A stretch of 64,000 nt of DNA, taken from the NCBI GenBank assembly GCA_033977485.1, contig CM066991.1:133133999-133197998 (forward strand), read 5' to 3'. The position numbers and the translations under genes are program-made. Shown here piece by piece: positions 1 through 11,924 of this stretch (position 1 is the first letter of the stretch; each line of letters begins with the position of its first letter). Source of the DNA: Hydrangea macrophylla. Its lineage: Eukaryota; Streptophyta; Magnoliopsida; Cornales; Hydrangeaceae. The notes under the pieces are model-generated. The model worked only from the letters and a program-made list of their open reading frames with translations. It ran no database searches and had not been told where the DNA came from.

Positions 1-338
1 TTCCTAAAGATATGTGAGTGTATTCTCTATTAGAAGCCATAACACACAAATTTTGGGTGGTGTGTATACATAATACATATAAACACACATGTATAAATTG
101 CCTAAATCTCTATGTTTCCTTTCAGTTGGCATCCCATCACTTCAAGTCTTCAATCCAACATTTCACTGTCATTGGCATTCGATTTTTCAGAATAGAATAT
201 TTTAGTGCATGTATGTACAGAGATATATATATATATATATATATATACATACACACACTTATATTGTCTATGATGATATATAAGTAACTCATAATATTGG
301 TAGATAGATCACTGGGTTTGAAGAAATAGAAGTGAGCC
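1..338 (+). promoter_or_regulatory. Upstream region and leader of the GDSL gene
   Basis: This is AT-rich DNA with a TA dinucleotide run at about 222-246 just upstream of the start codon at 339. The same leader precedes the pseudogene copy at about 14,480-14,723, including the words shortly before the ATG, so it is part of the duplicated unit. No single TATA box can be picked out from the TA run, and the transcription start is not visible. Confidence 0.4.
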
Positions 339-2737
339 ATGGTGAGGCTAAGCATTCTTTTCCTTGTCTTAATTAATATTCAATATGTACTTTTCATCCC
401 AATTAGCTGCCGGAGTAATCCCCAGATGACCGGAAAAGTTGCCGGTTTGTTCATATTCGGAGACTCATACCTAGATTCTGGCAACAACAATTATATAAAC
501 ACCACCACTCTTGACCAAGCAAATTTCCGGCCCTATGGTGAAACCTTTTTCAACTACCCAACCGGAAGATTTTCCGATGGCCGTTTGATATCTGATTTTA
601 TAGGTATTGTATTTATTTGTACCTCTGTTCCCCCCTCTGTTCCCCCCCCCCCCACCCCCCCGCCGCCCCCCCTTTAATATCCTTTATCCTGTATCCTTAT
701 ACATTGTAATTAGAACCCGTTTGGGAAAACTATGGGAACACGATTTTTCATGTCGAGCGTTTTTTAAAAAGTTATTTAGGGTTCGCCTAGTAACGGTGTG
801 GTTTTAGTTTTTAGTTTAATTTCATTTTTTGAATTTATATACGGGAAGGATTTATGCACCAAATTATGCACAGAATGTGTGCACTGAAATGATCCGGGCC
901 ACTCATTTTAGTGGCCCCCACACTGAAATGTGTGAAATCCACCCAAATTAGTGGTCTGGATCATTTCGGTGCACACATTATGTGCAAATGTTCGGTGCAT
1001 GTTGCATTGTTCATTCATATATGATTGACTCTAATAAGAAAGAACTCAGTCCAAAAATGAAAGCAAAAAAAGCAACTTTACCGCGTTTGGTATTTCTGTA
1101 AGACCATGGTATGTGAGATTGCCTTCTTTTTTCTTTTTTTTTTTTGGTCTAAAATAGCGACTTCAATGGAAACTGTTTTGAAGATCCAGTTCAACTTTCT
1201 TAAAAACATTTCAGTTTGCTGATTTTAAAAATTAATCTTTTTTTACAATTATAAAATTAATTGATTTATGAAAAAGCTGTAAAAAGTTGACTATAGAGCA
1301 AAAATTTTCAAAACTTGGTTATAGTCTCAAATATTTAGTTACAAAATGGGCACTTAGTATGCTTTGTGAAAAAACTCTAAAAAGTTGACTACAAAGCAAA
1401 AAATTTCAAAACTTGATTATAGTCTCAAATAATTAGTTACTAAATGGGCACTTAGTATGCTAATGTTAATTTTACACCCCCCACAACATTTTTTTTTTAC
1501 TCATATGCCCACGACGCAGCTGAATATGCAAAGCTGCCTTTGATCGTACCGTTTCTGCAACCGAGCAATCATGATTTCTACAATGGAGTGAACTTTGCAT
1601 CTGCTGGAGCTGGGGCTTTAGTTGAAACTTTTCAAGGAAAGGTATGTAAGTTTCAAAATTTTGCTTACGAAAATTTTTACTTAATTAGGACACACATTCA
1701 CACATAACACAATAAAACAGGTTACATCATAACCAAGGGGTCTTTTCTGTGGATCGAATCCTCCATGAACAATAGTCATTTTTTATGTTTTCCCACTCTC
1801 ACAACTGCTCTTTTCGATTTGACTGCCATAGGGGATTGGACTTTTAGTTCATTTTAATTGAATTGTCCAGTGATTATTAATACCAAACATCTCAAGATCG
1901 CACAGTCCTCCATCGGCATCAAGGGGACTATTGGTTAAATGAACTATTAGTCCTTCCATGTTTTTATGCATATCCCAACAATGGACTATAAGTCCAGTTT
2001 TGCGATAAAAACATGGCTTAAGAGCACGGTGGTGCTATTTGGGGTATTGTCTTAAAGTAGGTACCTTCTATTCCCAATCGTCGTTCAAACGGTAGAGAAA
2101 AAATAGGTGTAAAATACCATCTCATGATATAAATGTCAAATTTACAAACAATGGAGAGAGAGAGAGAGAGAGAGCTAAATTTGAAGTAAACATACAAGCC
2201 ATTAGATTGAAAACTAAAAATGCATCAAAATACTTAACATATTAAATGTGAACTAACGTTGTAATCTGGATTGGAGTGCACTTATGATAGAGCAAGGGTA
2301 GAACCATTATTTTTGTCTTGGGGTTGCTAAACCTTGAACAACAAATTTTCACCAATTGATAAAGGGGGTTTGGGGGCAGCGCCCTTGAAGCAATTTTTTT
2401 TAAGTATGTTCTTACGTATTTTGGAGAATATTATAGTCTTTCAGAGTTTAGAGGTTTGGTTAATGGTTTATTATATTTTTGGTCTATTTATACATTTTTT
2501 TTCTTTAAGCTGGATTGAATTTATTACATTTGAACCAAAATATTGGACTTATTTTGCAGAATTGTGCCAAGTTTATGTTAGTCTTAAGTGAAAATTGGGG
2601 GTAAGATGATTAAGTTAGACCAAAATATTATATGTAAATAAAATAGTTTAGATCTATTTTACCCAATTGGACTTACTTTGGGTTGGGCTAAAGTCAATTT
2701 TGGGTGGGCTAATTAGAATTTTACCTAAATATTACAC

Positions 2738-2776
<39 letters not shown>

Positions 2777-5700
2777 TATGAGGGTACCAAAACAAAAGTT
2801 TTTTGTTTAGGATACATATACCATAAAAATATGCGTAAGGTTGTTAGAAACATGGGGGATGCAATGGCATGCACCTCTAACGTTATCAGTGGTTCTGTCC
2901 TTGTAATAGAGGATGCTATAAATGTTGGTCAAAATGGTACTTTCGCAACTCAAAATACAATCTCCAATTAAAGATGCTTTAAACAAGTAAAAAGGAGTTA
3001 AGACAGGCTTTTTGCATGTTTGAATTAATTTTTGCTACCTTTCTACTCCTATTATATATGTTACCGAATGTGAAAATTTCAAGCTTTTCGCTAAAATGTA
3101 ATGCTCTTATCAAAGCAAACCCATTTCAAGAACAACAGTGATAAGGATACACACCAAACGACACATTGTGCTTTAAATGCATGTATCATGTGTTATTTGA
3201 ATTTTTCACACTTTTTTGTGCATCATTTACACAGCACAGGGTACATGTATTTAAAGCTGGTGTGTAGTTTAGTGTGTCGTTTGGTGTGTATCTCTATCAT
3301 TTTTGTTTCAAGAAAGTTGTGCTCTACGCATCAGAATACAAAGAGTAATAGGGGTGGGCATTCGGTCGGTTCGGTTCGGTTCGGTTTGGAGAAATTCGGT
3401 TCGGTTTGGAGAAATGGAACTGAAACTGAACTGAATTATATTTCGGTTCGGTTCGGTTTTGGTCAATGTGGTTCGGTTTGGTTCGGTTTGGAAATTCGGT
3501 TAACCGAATTTTGAAAAAACTATGCTTTCTTTTCTTTTCTTTTTCATTTTCACAACTTTTTTATATGTTTCTTTTCCCATTTTTCTTTCATGTTACAAAG
3601 AAAACATATGTTTATATTTACTTGAATATATTATACTTATATTTTTGTAATATATATATAGTTGTGTATAAAAATATATTAATAATATATAAACTTAAAA
3701 AAAAATTGATTTTTCGGTTCGGTTTGGTTTGGGAGAGTGGAACTGAAAACCGAACTGAAAAAAAAATATGGTTCGGTTTGAAACTGAACTAAAATTTTTA
3801 ACTGAATTAACTGAACTGAAATGAAAATTTTAGTTCGGTTCGGTTCGAATTTCGGTTAACTGAACTATTTGCCCACCCCTAAAGAGTAATGCTGGAGACA
3901 CAACTAATTGCACAACTTTTTTCACAATTCACAACATTTAAAGCAATGGAAAAAACTAAGTGTGGTTAGTGCGGTTCCTCTCACATGAACAGTAAAAAAA
4001 GTATGGACAAAACTGTAATTTTACACTATTTTTACTGTTCATGTGAGAGGAACAATACGAACCACACTGAAGCAACTTGACCGAAGTGTTGTCCTAAAGC
4101 AAGATGCACCACATTTAAAGCACAATCATTAAAGTGTTTTGATTTTATTTATGGTGCTTTAAATGTGGTGCCTTTTATTTTAAATGTTATAAATTGTGAA
4201 AATGATTGTGCAATTAATTATGTCTCTAGTATTATTGGAATACAAATAGCAAGGGTGCAGATAAAAAGGGTTAACCTGAAAAAATTAGATTCTTAAACAA
4301 GGAGAGATCAGCAACGAAAGCGCTTTAGAGGGCACTGATCCAAAACGTGAAAATGGCCTCTTTATAAGTAAGGGAAATACTTAGGACACAATTTTTTGGG
4401 CACAATTTAAAAGATGTGTCTATCTCTTTCTTGTGTCACTGTGGGGTCCAGTGATATTACAGGAGAGATATAGACACATCTTTTAATTTATGTTTTAAAA
4501 ATTATATCTTTAAATGTGTCTCAATCTTTACTCTATAAATAAAGGTTACATAAATATTTCGGACATTAATTATTCAAAAGCCTATTAATGCATGTGTACA
4601 AGTACTGTTCTTTGAACACAACATGATGTAATAAAGCAGCTACATAGGTATGTAATCACTTTGAACAGAAGTCAACTGAGCAAAAAGCCTGTTTTTGTGA
4701 AGGAAAACTAGTTAGAGGAATGTAATTATGGTAAGTTAGGCTGAATTTAATTTCAAACTTACTTTATTAGGTTGGATTCACGTGTTGCCTACAGAGGTGG
4801 GTCCATTAATCATAAATTAAGACTTCCAGAGTTGATGATTTGTCTTAACAACAAGCTTGGCCCAGTGATTAACCTAATGTCCTCTATCCTCTCGGCACGT
4901 GTACACAGTGTATATACATGCGTAGGACCCACACGCTAACCAGTAAAGAATAAAGATACTCCCTATCTGGTAGGAGTATATTTTATGAGAAGGGTAAAGT
5001 TTTGAACACACCCATTCACACAATTTTTAGGACATACGGAGTAATTTAAAAGATGTGTTTATCTCTCTCCAGTGATATTACACTGATATTATTGGAGAGA
5101 GATAAACACATCTTTTAAATTGTGTCCCAAAAATTGTGTAAATGACCCCACTAACATCACTAGAGAGTAGAGAGAGATAAACACATATTTTAAATTGTGT
5201 TCTAACAGTTGAGTAAATGAATTTGTCTCAAGTATTACTCTTATGAGTAATGATACACGCATTGTTTAATACCACACAATCCTAGTCATTAATTTTAGTA
5301 GATCCCATGTAGATTTTACATGGGCTTATACGGCAGCACATAAAATCTACTGAAATTAATGGTCATGATTATGTGATGTAAAAAAGTGTGTACAAAAATA
5401 TTTGTAACATTATTGATATTTTACACAGAGAGACAACCTGTGTACTGTGACTTTATCATTACTTCAATCAAAAACATGTGTCTCCCTTCAAATTTTTCTC
5501 ATAAAAAAAAAAAAACCACCAAATTTGTATTCCAATTTTAGTTCCTAACACGTGTGATAGTAAGACTATCCGAGGGCGGTGCCACATAGAGATTAGGGTG
5601 GGCCTATGCCCTCTTGGAACAACCCCCCCGACTAGAATTTTAACAGATACCCTATAATATTTAAATTTCTTCAAATGGATTCAAATTATATTTCCAAATA

Positions 5701-8700
5701 AAACATTTAAAAATTACACAGTTATCTTTTCTCCCTCTTTTAATTGGGGAATATATTAACAAAAAAATAATAGAATTGGAGAATATTTGTATTTTTGTTG
5801 AATTGAGAGATATTTGTGAATATTGAATTGCGGTACTTGTGAATTTGTTGCACGTGTAAATTTGTGACTTATATTGACTTAGAGAATTTATGTATAATAA
5901 GTAGATTCAAAAAAATCAATAAAAAATAAAATTAAAAAATAATGATAAATAAATAAATAATAATTTGCCTCGAGGGTACTGCCCCCAAACTTCAGTATAA
6001 CTTAGGCCCTATTTGACCAAAAATCATAAATCCGCCCCTCGGACTATCCAAAAACAACTTTCAATACTATTTGTTATGTCTAAAAAAAACTTTCATTAAA
6101 ACGGTCAATACTTCAATACTATTTGTCATGTTCTAAGACACTCAATTGGAGTCAAGGTCAAACTAATGAACGTGGATGTGGTGGTGGATCTATAGAGGTG
6201 TTTAGGTGCAGTTCTCTCTAGAAGAAGTTTTTGGGGGTCTATTTATTATAGATATTTTTTGGTAAGATTTTATGCATATTACCTTCTTCTCTTTTTTTAT
6301 TATAATGAGAGTTAACTTCTTGTTGTAATGTATAATGTTTGATTGATGGTTAAAACAATTTTGGTCGGACAAAATTTGCAAAATCATATATACATACTGA
6401 AATTTCAAAAATTAGATACGCAAATGAAAGATCTTCAAAATTTTGTGAGGGCCAAGAGTTCAAAATTTCAAAATTACATATATGTATGGAATTTTTTTCA
6501 AAAATTTTGCAGGGTCCCCATGTAGATCCGTCCATAAAGACATTATTGGTCTATCTATGAGGCACATGTAAACACACTCGTACACGTGTATCGACCACAC
6601 TTCAAAATAGGACAAATAAAAAATATGTACCCAAGTCTTTTTTTCAATAAAATTCCAATGGTCCTACTATATTTGAAGGTGGTTTACTACTACATGTGTT
6701 GAAAATAAAGTTTGGGATAAAACTTTGAAAACAATAGCGTCTTTTTTTCTTCTAAAATTATATACTAGATGGTGCAATGTTAAAAAGTCTTTTGTGTGTG
6801 GACGATACTTTTGAGTCCCAGGAGAGGTGGGCCATTAGGCATTAGCCCAGTGGCCCGCTCGGCCCTGTCCATAACATATCCTGGGCTTGGAGAGTAGGCC
6901 TGTAGAGCTGGTCGTTGCTCCCGGTCCTTCTATGTTATATGTAGCTGAAATAGAATACGGAGTATAAAGATTTCTATATGTTAAAAGTTGGATAGAGACC
7001 ATTGTTTTTTTCGGTAATGCTATGCTTTTCAAATTCAAATTCTAAAATTTTATTTTAAATTATATGGATCTAATCAAAATTCTGTTGGCCCACTTGTCAT
7101 TGTGGAATCACTTCAACATCCTTCAATCAAAATAAGAGTAGATCCACTGGCATATAATTTAGGATGAAGATTTGAGATTTGAAATTTTTTCTTAAGGTTG
7201 GGCCTAGACAACCAAATTCAGGACCAACTTGAATCAAGCCATCTCCTCTTATTATTTAGTGTGAGTATGGCGCACCAACTTGGTTTATGGCCACTCGTAA
7301 GTCGTTATTTTTGTGTAAATATCAACCAAATTTAGCTCAATTTATGTTGATGTTCATAAAAGAGAAAAAAAAAATGAGCTAGATTGCTACTTTGGGAAAG
7401 AGTAATGGTTATGGTTCCCAAATTTTGCTTCCAATAATACTTTGAGAGTTGTACTATATGTTATAATGGTCGTGATTATTAACAATCTTAGCCAAACAGG
7501 CCCTTGCCATGTCACAAATTAGTTATAACAGATTAGCTATAATAGATCGCGAGTGCCGAGTTGTGTACAGTCAATTAGGTTTGTTAGATCTATCTCTGAG
7601 CTCTATTTAAGCTGATCAGCTTCTCTTTATATTCATGAAATCAGATGAAATTCATTTGAATATGAGTTTAATTTTGTCTTAGTCATCTTCTTCATAATGT
7701 GTTTAGTGGTACCACAGATCACTGTATGTAGTACTACTTATATTGCATTTGGGATATCCAAAATGCACCGTAGCATTCTTCTTTGGTAGAAACTAAAAGA
7801 AAAAATTGAACCAGCAATATTTGGGCCCTTAATTCAAGCACCTAATGGATTGCTTAATATTCTTAACTCGTGACTTTAAAGTTTGGAAGTGTTGGGCATA
7901 TTCTCTATCAGCTTAACAAATGAACGAAAGATGAAATCTAATTCAAAACAATCATGGATTAAAAATGGCATTCAAATTCAATTTAGAGTCTTCAATTGAA
8001 ATTTCTAACCATTACTTACTATATATATATATATATCCTTAAGATATGAATTTCATTTTCAGGTAATTAGTCTTCAAACACAGTTGAGTTACTACAAGGA
8101 GGTAGAGGGTTCTATGAGACAAAAGTTCGGTGATGTTGAAGCCAAAATGACCCTTTCAAGAGCTGTGTACTTGTTTAGTATTGGAAGCAATGACTACATG
8201 AGCCCTTTCTTAACCAATTCCACCATGTTAGACTCCTATACTAAATCCCAATATGTTGGAAATGTGATTGGCAACTTGACAACTACCATTAAAGTGAGTT
8301 GAATCTCTATTCTCTCTCCCAAGTCACATAGCATTGTTTAAGTTCAGTTTGGTTCATCAATTTAGTGGGAAAAAGACACAGAAAAAAAATTGCAACTCAT
8401 TTTAGTGTGTGAATTTAGAGAAGAAATATAAAAGGTCCTTTTCCACTTAGTTCATCCATACTTAAATACTAACATAAATTAAATGATTTCAAAATCAATG
8501 AATTGATTCAAAAAAAAAAATTATCTACTTTTCACCCTAATTTCTTTTTAACCTATTGTTCCTCATTATTTTCATTAACAACTAAACTGAGAAATATTTT
8601 GCTTGATGTTTTCTTTATGTTTTTTGCTAAATTCATGAGCCAAACAGATCCTAAGGAAAGAGGTAAGGATAATAGCTAAATTCATGAGCCAAACAGATCC

Positions 8701-10818
8701 TAAGGAAAGAGGTAAGGATAATAGAAAGAAAAAGAAAAGATAGAGCAAAAGAAATTAAAATTTTGAATTCTATATATGAGTTACTTTCCTTTATTTTTTT
8801 CTTCATATTTTAATTTTATATATTTTAATTGTTGTATTTCTAACATATTTAATTACGAAGGTTAATATTAGTGAAATGGTTTATCCTTCTCGTACTTACG
8901 TCCCTTTTCTGTTTCTTCTCGCAAGCATCATTAAATTTGCAAAAACACTATGGTTGGATTATTGTAGTATGATTTAAAATTTACATTTCAAATGATGTGG
9001 CAGTGGGCCTACTAGATTTGATTGAATGATGTTGAAAACTTGAAATGGTTGATCTTATCATTATTGAAGGTAATCTCACTACCACATCATTTGGGATATA
9101 AATTTTGGATTAGGATATGCACTGGCGGAGACACATAGGGACGAGGGGGGGCCCTAAGATTTTGAGAATTAAAATTTTACCTTAAGTTTTTTTAGTATTT
9201 TACATTTAGGCCCCCCCTCAACTATGTTTAGGCCCCCTCAATTTACGTTTAGGCTCTCAAAGGGGTCCAAGGCCAAATTTAGTGCTATCAACTACATACA
9301 TATTGATATATACAACTCAAAGGAAATGCGCCTAAAATTTTAAAAATTACACTTTTAGCGTGATAATTTTATACGTTTTAGAAATAGGCCTCTTGAAATT
9401 TTAAAAGACACTATACAATATTTATGTGTCACCGAATAGACTTATATTATAAGCATATCCCCAAAAAATCACAATTATAGACAAGTAGACCCTAAAAAAT
9501 CGTCAATTATGTATAAATAGACCTCAAAAAAATTGTCTCGGGGGCGCTGCCCCCCCAACCCCCGTATAGCCTAGGCCCCCCGGGCCTAAATTTCTAGCTC
9601 CGCCCCTGAGGATATGGGAAGTATAGCATTACTCTTCAATTGAAAATAGACAAGAGCAATGCTAAGCTCCCGAATTTTATATCTCAAATGTGGTTCTTAA
9701 TACATGAAGTAATGAAACCCACCTTTAATAAAAAAATAGTAGGACCACTTCAACATCTTTCAATGAAACCATTTCAACATTCTTCAATAAAAGTCAAGTG
9801 AGCCGACTACCACATGTGTTCAAATTACTGTTATTTTTTTGCAGGAGGTATATAAAAGAGGGGGCCGAAAATTTGGGTTTCTCAATTTGGGGCCACTGGG
9901 TTGTTTACCAGCCATGAGGGTACTCATCCCTGAAAATAATGGTGACTGCTTAGAAGAAGCCTCTTTGCTTGCAAAATTACACAATGAAGCACTCTCAAAG
10001 CTCCTACCCAAACTAGAGAACCAGTTACAAAGCTTCAAATATTCAATTTATGACTTGCACTCCAATCTGATGCACAGAATGAATCACCCATCCAAATATG
10101 GTACACACACACATAATATTTATATATGTAGATAGGAATTAAGTGCTATCTGTTGAGTATATGACTTAAAATTCTTATTTCTATTTACGGATGAAAAAAT
10201 CTTGGTCACATCATTAAAATAAGTAGGTACTAAAGTAATTTACAAATAGTGTAAACCTAAATTTGTTAACAGTTGCTAAATACGTGCACCAAATATCTGT
10301 CGGCACTCATCTTTTATACATGAAGTGAGTATCAGTAAATGTAGCATCTTCTGTTGTACATGAGTAGTACTCTCCCTATAAAATTACATTAATGAGCTGG
10401 CAAAGACTTGTCGTGTCCATTTAAAATTGATTATAATTAATATTAGTAGTAGGGTACCAAGAGACTGTTTAAATTAATTTGTATGTAAGTGTGTGTCTTT
10501 AATTCACTCACTACATTGACTAAATCTGTGTAATGAATGATGAAAATGGTGTATTTAATTTAATTGAATTTAATTTAATATGAAGGGTTGAAGGAAGGCA
10601 AAACTGCATGCTGTGGGACAGGACCATTTAGAGGAACGTTCAGCTGTGGAGGTAAGAGGCCAGTGAAGGAGTTTCAGCTCTGTGAAACTCCAAATGATTA
10701 TGTGTTTTGGGACTCTCTCCATCTCACTGAAAGGATTTACAAACAAATGGCTGATCAATTTTGGAGTGGATCAAATAACGGGCCCTACAACCTTCAGATT
10801 CTGTTTCAAAGCCACTAG
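339..10818 (+). CDS. GDSL esterase/lipase, five exons, intact
   Basis: Exons are 339-603, 1520-1641, 8063-8293, 9845-10100 and 10586-10818. All junctions are GT-AG and phases agree, giving 368 codons plus a TAG stop, the usual size for plant GDSL lipases. The protein starts with a hydrophobic signal peptide (about residues 1-25). Block [13 protein letters not shown], holds the nucleophile Ser43. Block [12 protein letters not shown], lies near 111-120. Block III, GSNDY, holds Asn172. Block V, DSLH, holds Asp334 and His337. So the SGNH catalytic set is complete. Family knowledge predicts a secreted serine hydrolase acting on ester or lipid substrates, with GLIP-type defence or wall-lipid roles possible. 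Substrate cannot be read from sequence. Intron 2 is unusually long (6.4 kb) and full of MITEs. A broken tandem copy follows at 14,724. Confidence 0.92.
853..1008. mobile_element. Foldback MITE in GDSL intron 1
   Basis: The left arm (853-915) and right arm (about 945-1008) are inverted copies built around TGCACCAAATTATGCAC and GTGCACACATTATGTGCA. The corresponding intron of the pseudogene (14,864-15,517) lacks it, so it was probably inserted after the duplication. No clear TSD was assigned. Confidence 0.6.
3108..3328. mobile_element. Foldback MITE, family with shared core (copy 1)
   Basis: Inverted arms carry ACACACCAAACGACAC near 3,147-3,162 and its complement GTGTCGTTTGGTGTGT near 3,274-3,289. 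The central core (about 3,170-3,260) with GCTTTAAATGCATGTAT and TTTTTGTGCA recurs at 18,286-18,380 and 25,146-25,242. Confidence 0.6.
3349..3881. mobile_element. hAT-type MITE with TTCGG-repeat interior
   Basis: Terminal inverted repeats are TAGGGGTGGGCA on the left and TGCCCACCCCTA on the right. An exact 8-bp target duplication AAGAGTAA flanks it (3341-3348 and 3882-3889), which is the hAT signature. The interior is made of degenerate GGTTCGGTTCGG-type repeats on both sides and has no transposase. Reading frames across it are low-complexity artefacts. Confidence 0.85.
3890..4240. mobile_element. Two nested foldback MITEs
   Basis: Outer arms near 3,892-3,915 (GAGACACAACTAATTGCACA) and about 4,207-4,232 (TGTGCAATTAATTATGTCTC) are inverted copies. 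Inside lies a second hairpin, about 3,959-4,063, whose arms contain TCCTCTCACATGAACAGTAA and its complement. The arrangement indicates one MITE inside another. Confidence 0.6.
4375..4530. mobile_element. Foldback MITE
   Basis: Inverted arms carry AAAAGATGTGTCTATCTC (about 4,409-4,426) and GAGATATAGACACATCTTTT (about 4,466-4,485). Related arms occur at 4,985-5,240 and 14,932-15,062, so this is a small family spread through the GDSL region. Confidence 0.55.
4985..5240. mobile_element. Foldback MITE, compound
   Basis: Arms around AAAAGATGTGTTTATCTCTC (about 5,048) and GAGAGATAAACACATCTTTT (about 5,096) pair. A further GAGAGATAAACACAT copy near 5,173 suggests an internal duplication or two overlapping insertions. 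It lies inside GDSL intron 2. Confidence 0.5.
5245..5400. mobile_element. Foldback MITE
   Basis: The arms around TCATTAATTTTAGTAGAT (about 5,287) and ATCTACTGAAATTAATGG (about 5,346) pair around a centre with CATGTAGATTTTACATG. No coding content. TSD not resolved. Confidence 0.5.
5572..6041. mobile_element. hAT-like non-autonomous element (GGGCGG ends), copy 1
   Basis: Ends read GAGGGCGG on the left and CCGCCCCTCG on the right, flanked by the 8-bp direct repeat GACTATCC (5564-5571, 6042-6049). At the matching place in the second unit (about 17,045-17,075) the flanking sequence runs through without the insert, so an empty site is visible and insertion followed the duplication. The ends resemble those of the element at 9120-9608. 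Confidence 0.75.
8626..8723. repeat. Exact 49-bp tandem duplication in GDSL intron 3
   Basis: Two head-to-tail copies of a 49-bp unit that begins GCTAAATTCATGAGCC occupy 8626-8674 and 8675-8723 with no difference seen. It lies within intron 3 and has no coding effect. Perfect identity implies recent origin. Confidence 0.85.
9120..9608. mobile_element. hAT-like non-autonomous element (GGGCGG ends), copy 2
   Basis: Left end CACTGGCGGAG and right end CTCCGCCCCTG are inverted repeats. The exact 8-bp direct repeat AGGATATG flanks it (9112-9119, 9609-9616). The 489-bp interior is non-coding and contains runs of G and C near the ends. It sits in GDSL intron 3. Confidence 0.82.
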
Positions 10819-11131
10819 TTATATAATAAACTTCATTCAAGCAGATGCAAAATTTGCCCCATAAAACAAATTGATGATTATTCCCAGGTTGTTGATTACA
10901 AGGTGGAATCATCGGCAACTGTCCATACTCAGTTGAAACAATTATATGACTCTATACATAGGTATTGTGTATGTATAGTACAAGATGTTTTACCTATAAA
11001 AGGCTGGGATGCGGCGGCCATCAGAAAATCTACTGGTGTCCGGTGGTGACCGGGGTATTTGAAGAATTAAAGATTTTCCATAGGGATAAAAAAAAATTTT
11101 AAAAAAATTTAGCCTGTAAAACTAGTGGAAC

Positions 11132-11240
11132 TACTGAAGGGTGCCTGTTGTGGCACAGGTCCATTCAGGGGAAAATATTAAGCTGTGGAGGGAAGAGACG
11201 AATAAAAGAGTATGATTTATTCGAGAATTCTGGTGAATAT
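11132..11240 (+). pseudogene. Relic of a third GDSL last exon
   Basis: Conceptual reading resembles the start of exon 5 of the intact gene: GACCGTGPF, then after a small frame disruption SCGGK followed by an R/K-rich stretch and EYDLFEN. It has no partner exons nearby and lacks the DxxH block. A matching but more decayed relic follows the pseudogene at about 21,885-21,965. An older GDSL copy therefore stood here before the segment duplicated. Confidence 0.65.
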
Positions 11241-11242
11241 GC

Positions 11243-11276
<34 letters not shown>

Positions 11277-11368
11277 TTTCTTTGTTTCTGATCATCCAAG
11301 TGAAATGACCAATTTTATTCAATTATGAATACAAAAAAAATGAAAACTAAAAACACAAACTTTATACT

Positions 11369-11924
11369 TACAAGATCCAGTCCATTCAACTCTTTAAAAT
11401 TTAAGTGTTAAGAGAGGAGAATCAAGCCGTTATAAACCGCACAGACAACAATACATCTAAGGTTTAGTTTGGCCCCACTTGGCTTTTTAAAAGGATCTTA
11501 TGAAATTTATTACTAAGTTGTTTGATAATTTCATACAAGTGACACACTACTCTTCAAAAGACATCATGAAACCAAAAAGCATTCTAGATCTTTTAAAAGC
11601 TCCCCCAAAAAAGCCCTAAGTTCAATTTTTGCAAAGCTGATAATCTAGTTACTAAATAAATTAACATTAAATTGTGCTTTAAAAAATGAGAAGCACCAAA
11701 ATGGGGGTCAAACCAAGCCTAAGTGACGTGGGACGACAACACGCACCAGTGTGTGGTAAAGACATACACGTGGATTACGGAGATAGGGGACAAGCAAGGC
11801 TCTGATACCACATGTAAGGTCCAGCCCATTTAACTCTTAAAAACCCAAGTATTAAAGAATGGAGAACTGAGGCCTTATAAACCACACAGACAACAATGCA
11901 TCTAAACGATATGGGATGACAACA
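11369..11924 (-). mobile_element. TRIM (terminal-repeat retrotransposon in miniature), minus strand
   Basis: Two direct repeats, 11369-11741 (interrupted by a 259-bp MITE) and 11813-11924, act as short LTRs of about 112 bp. Read on the minus strand they start TGTTGTC and end near CCTTACA, which is the TG...CA form. Immediately inside the right-hand copy lies GGCTCTGATACCA (about 11,798-11,810), the complement of the initiator-methionine tRNA primer-binding site. The internal domain is only about 70 bp and has no coding capacity. The 5-bp TSD is not clear. Cassandra is unlikely because no 5S-like sequence is seen. Confidence 0.75.
11461..11719. mobile_element. Tourist-like (PIF/Harbinger) MITE nested in the TRIM LTR
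   Basis: Terminal inverted repeats read GGTTTAGTTTGGCCCC on the left and GGGGTCAAACCAAGCC on the right. TAA occurs on both sides (11458-11460, 11720-11722), the 3-bp target preference of PIF/Harbinger elements. Removing it joins the two halves of the TRIM LTR in register with the other LTR, which proves the insertion. Confidence 0.78.

Noticed and set aside
3101..3792. Reading frames rich in FGSVWFG-type repeats
   Set aside because: They are translations of the GGTTCGG repeat inside a TSD-bounded hAT MITE, not a gene.
9820..10038. Minus-strand frame opposite GDSL exon 4, and others opposite exon 5, pol and SAC exons
   Set aside because: Shadows of real coding sequence on the other strand, with no independent support.
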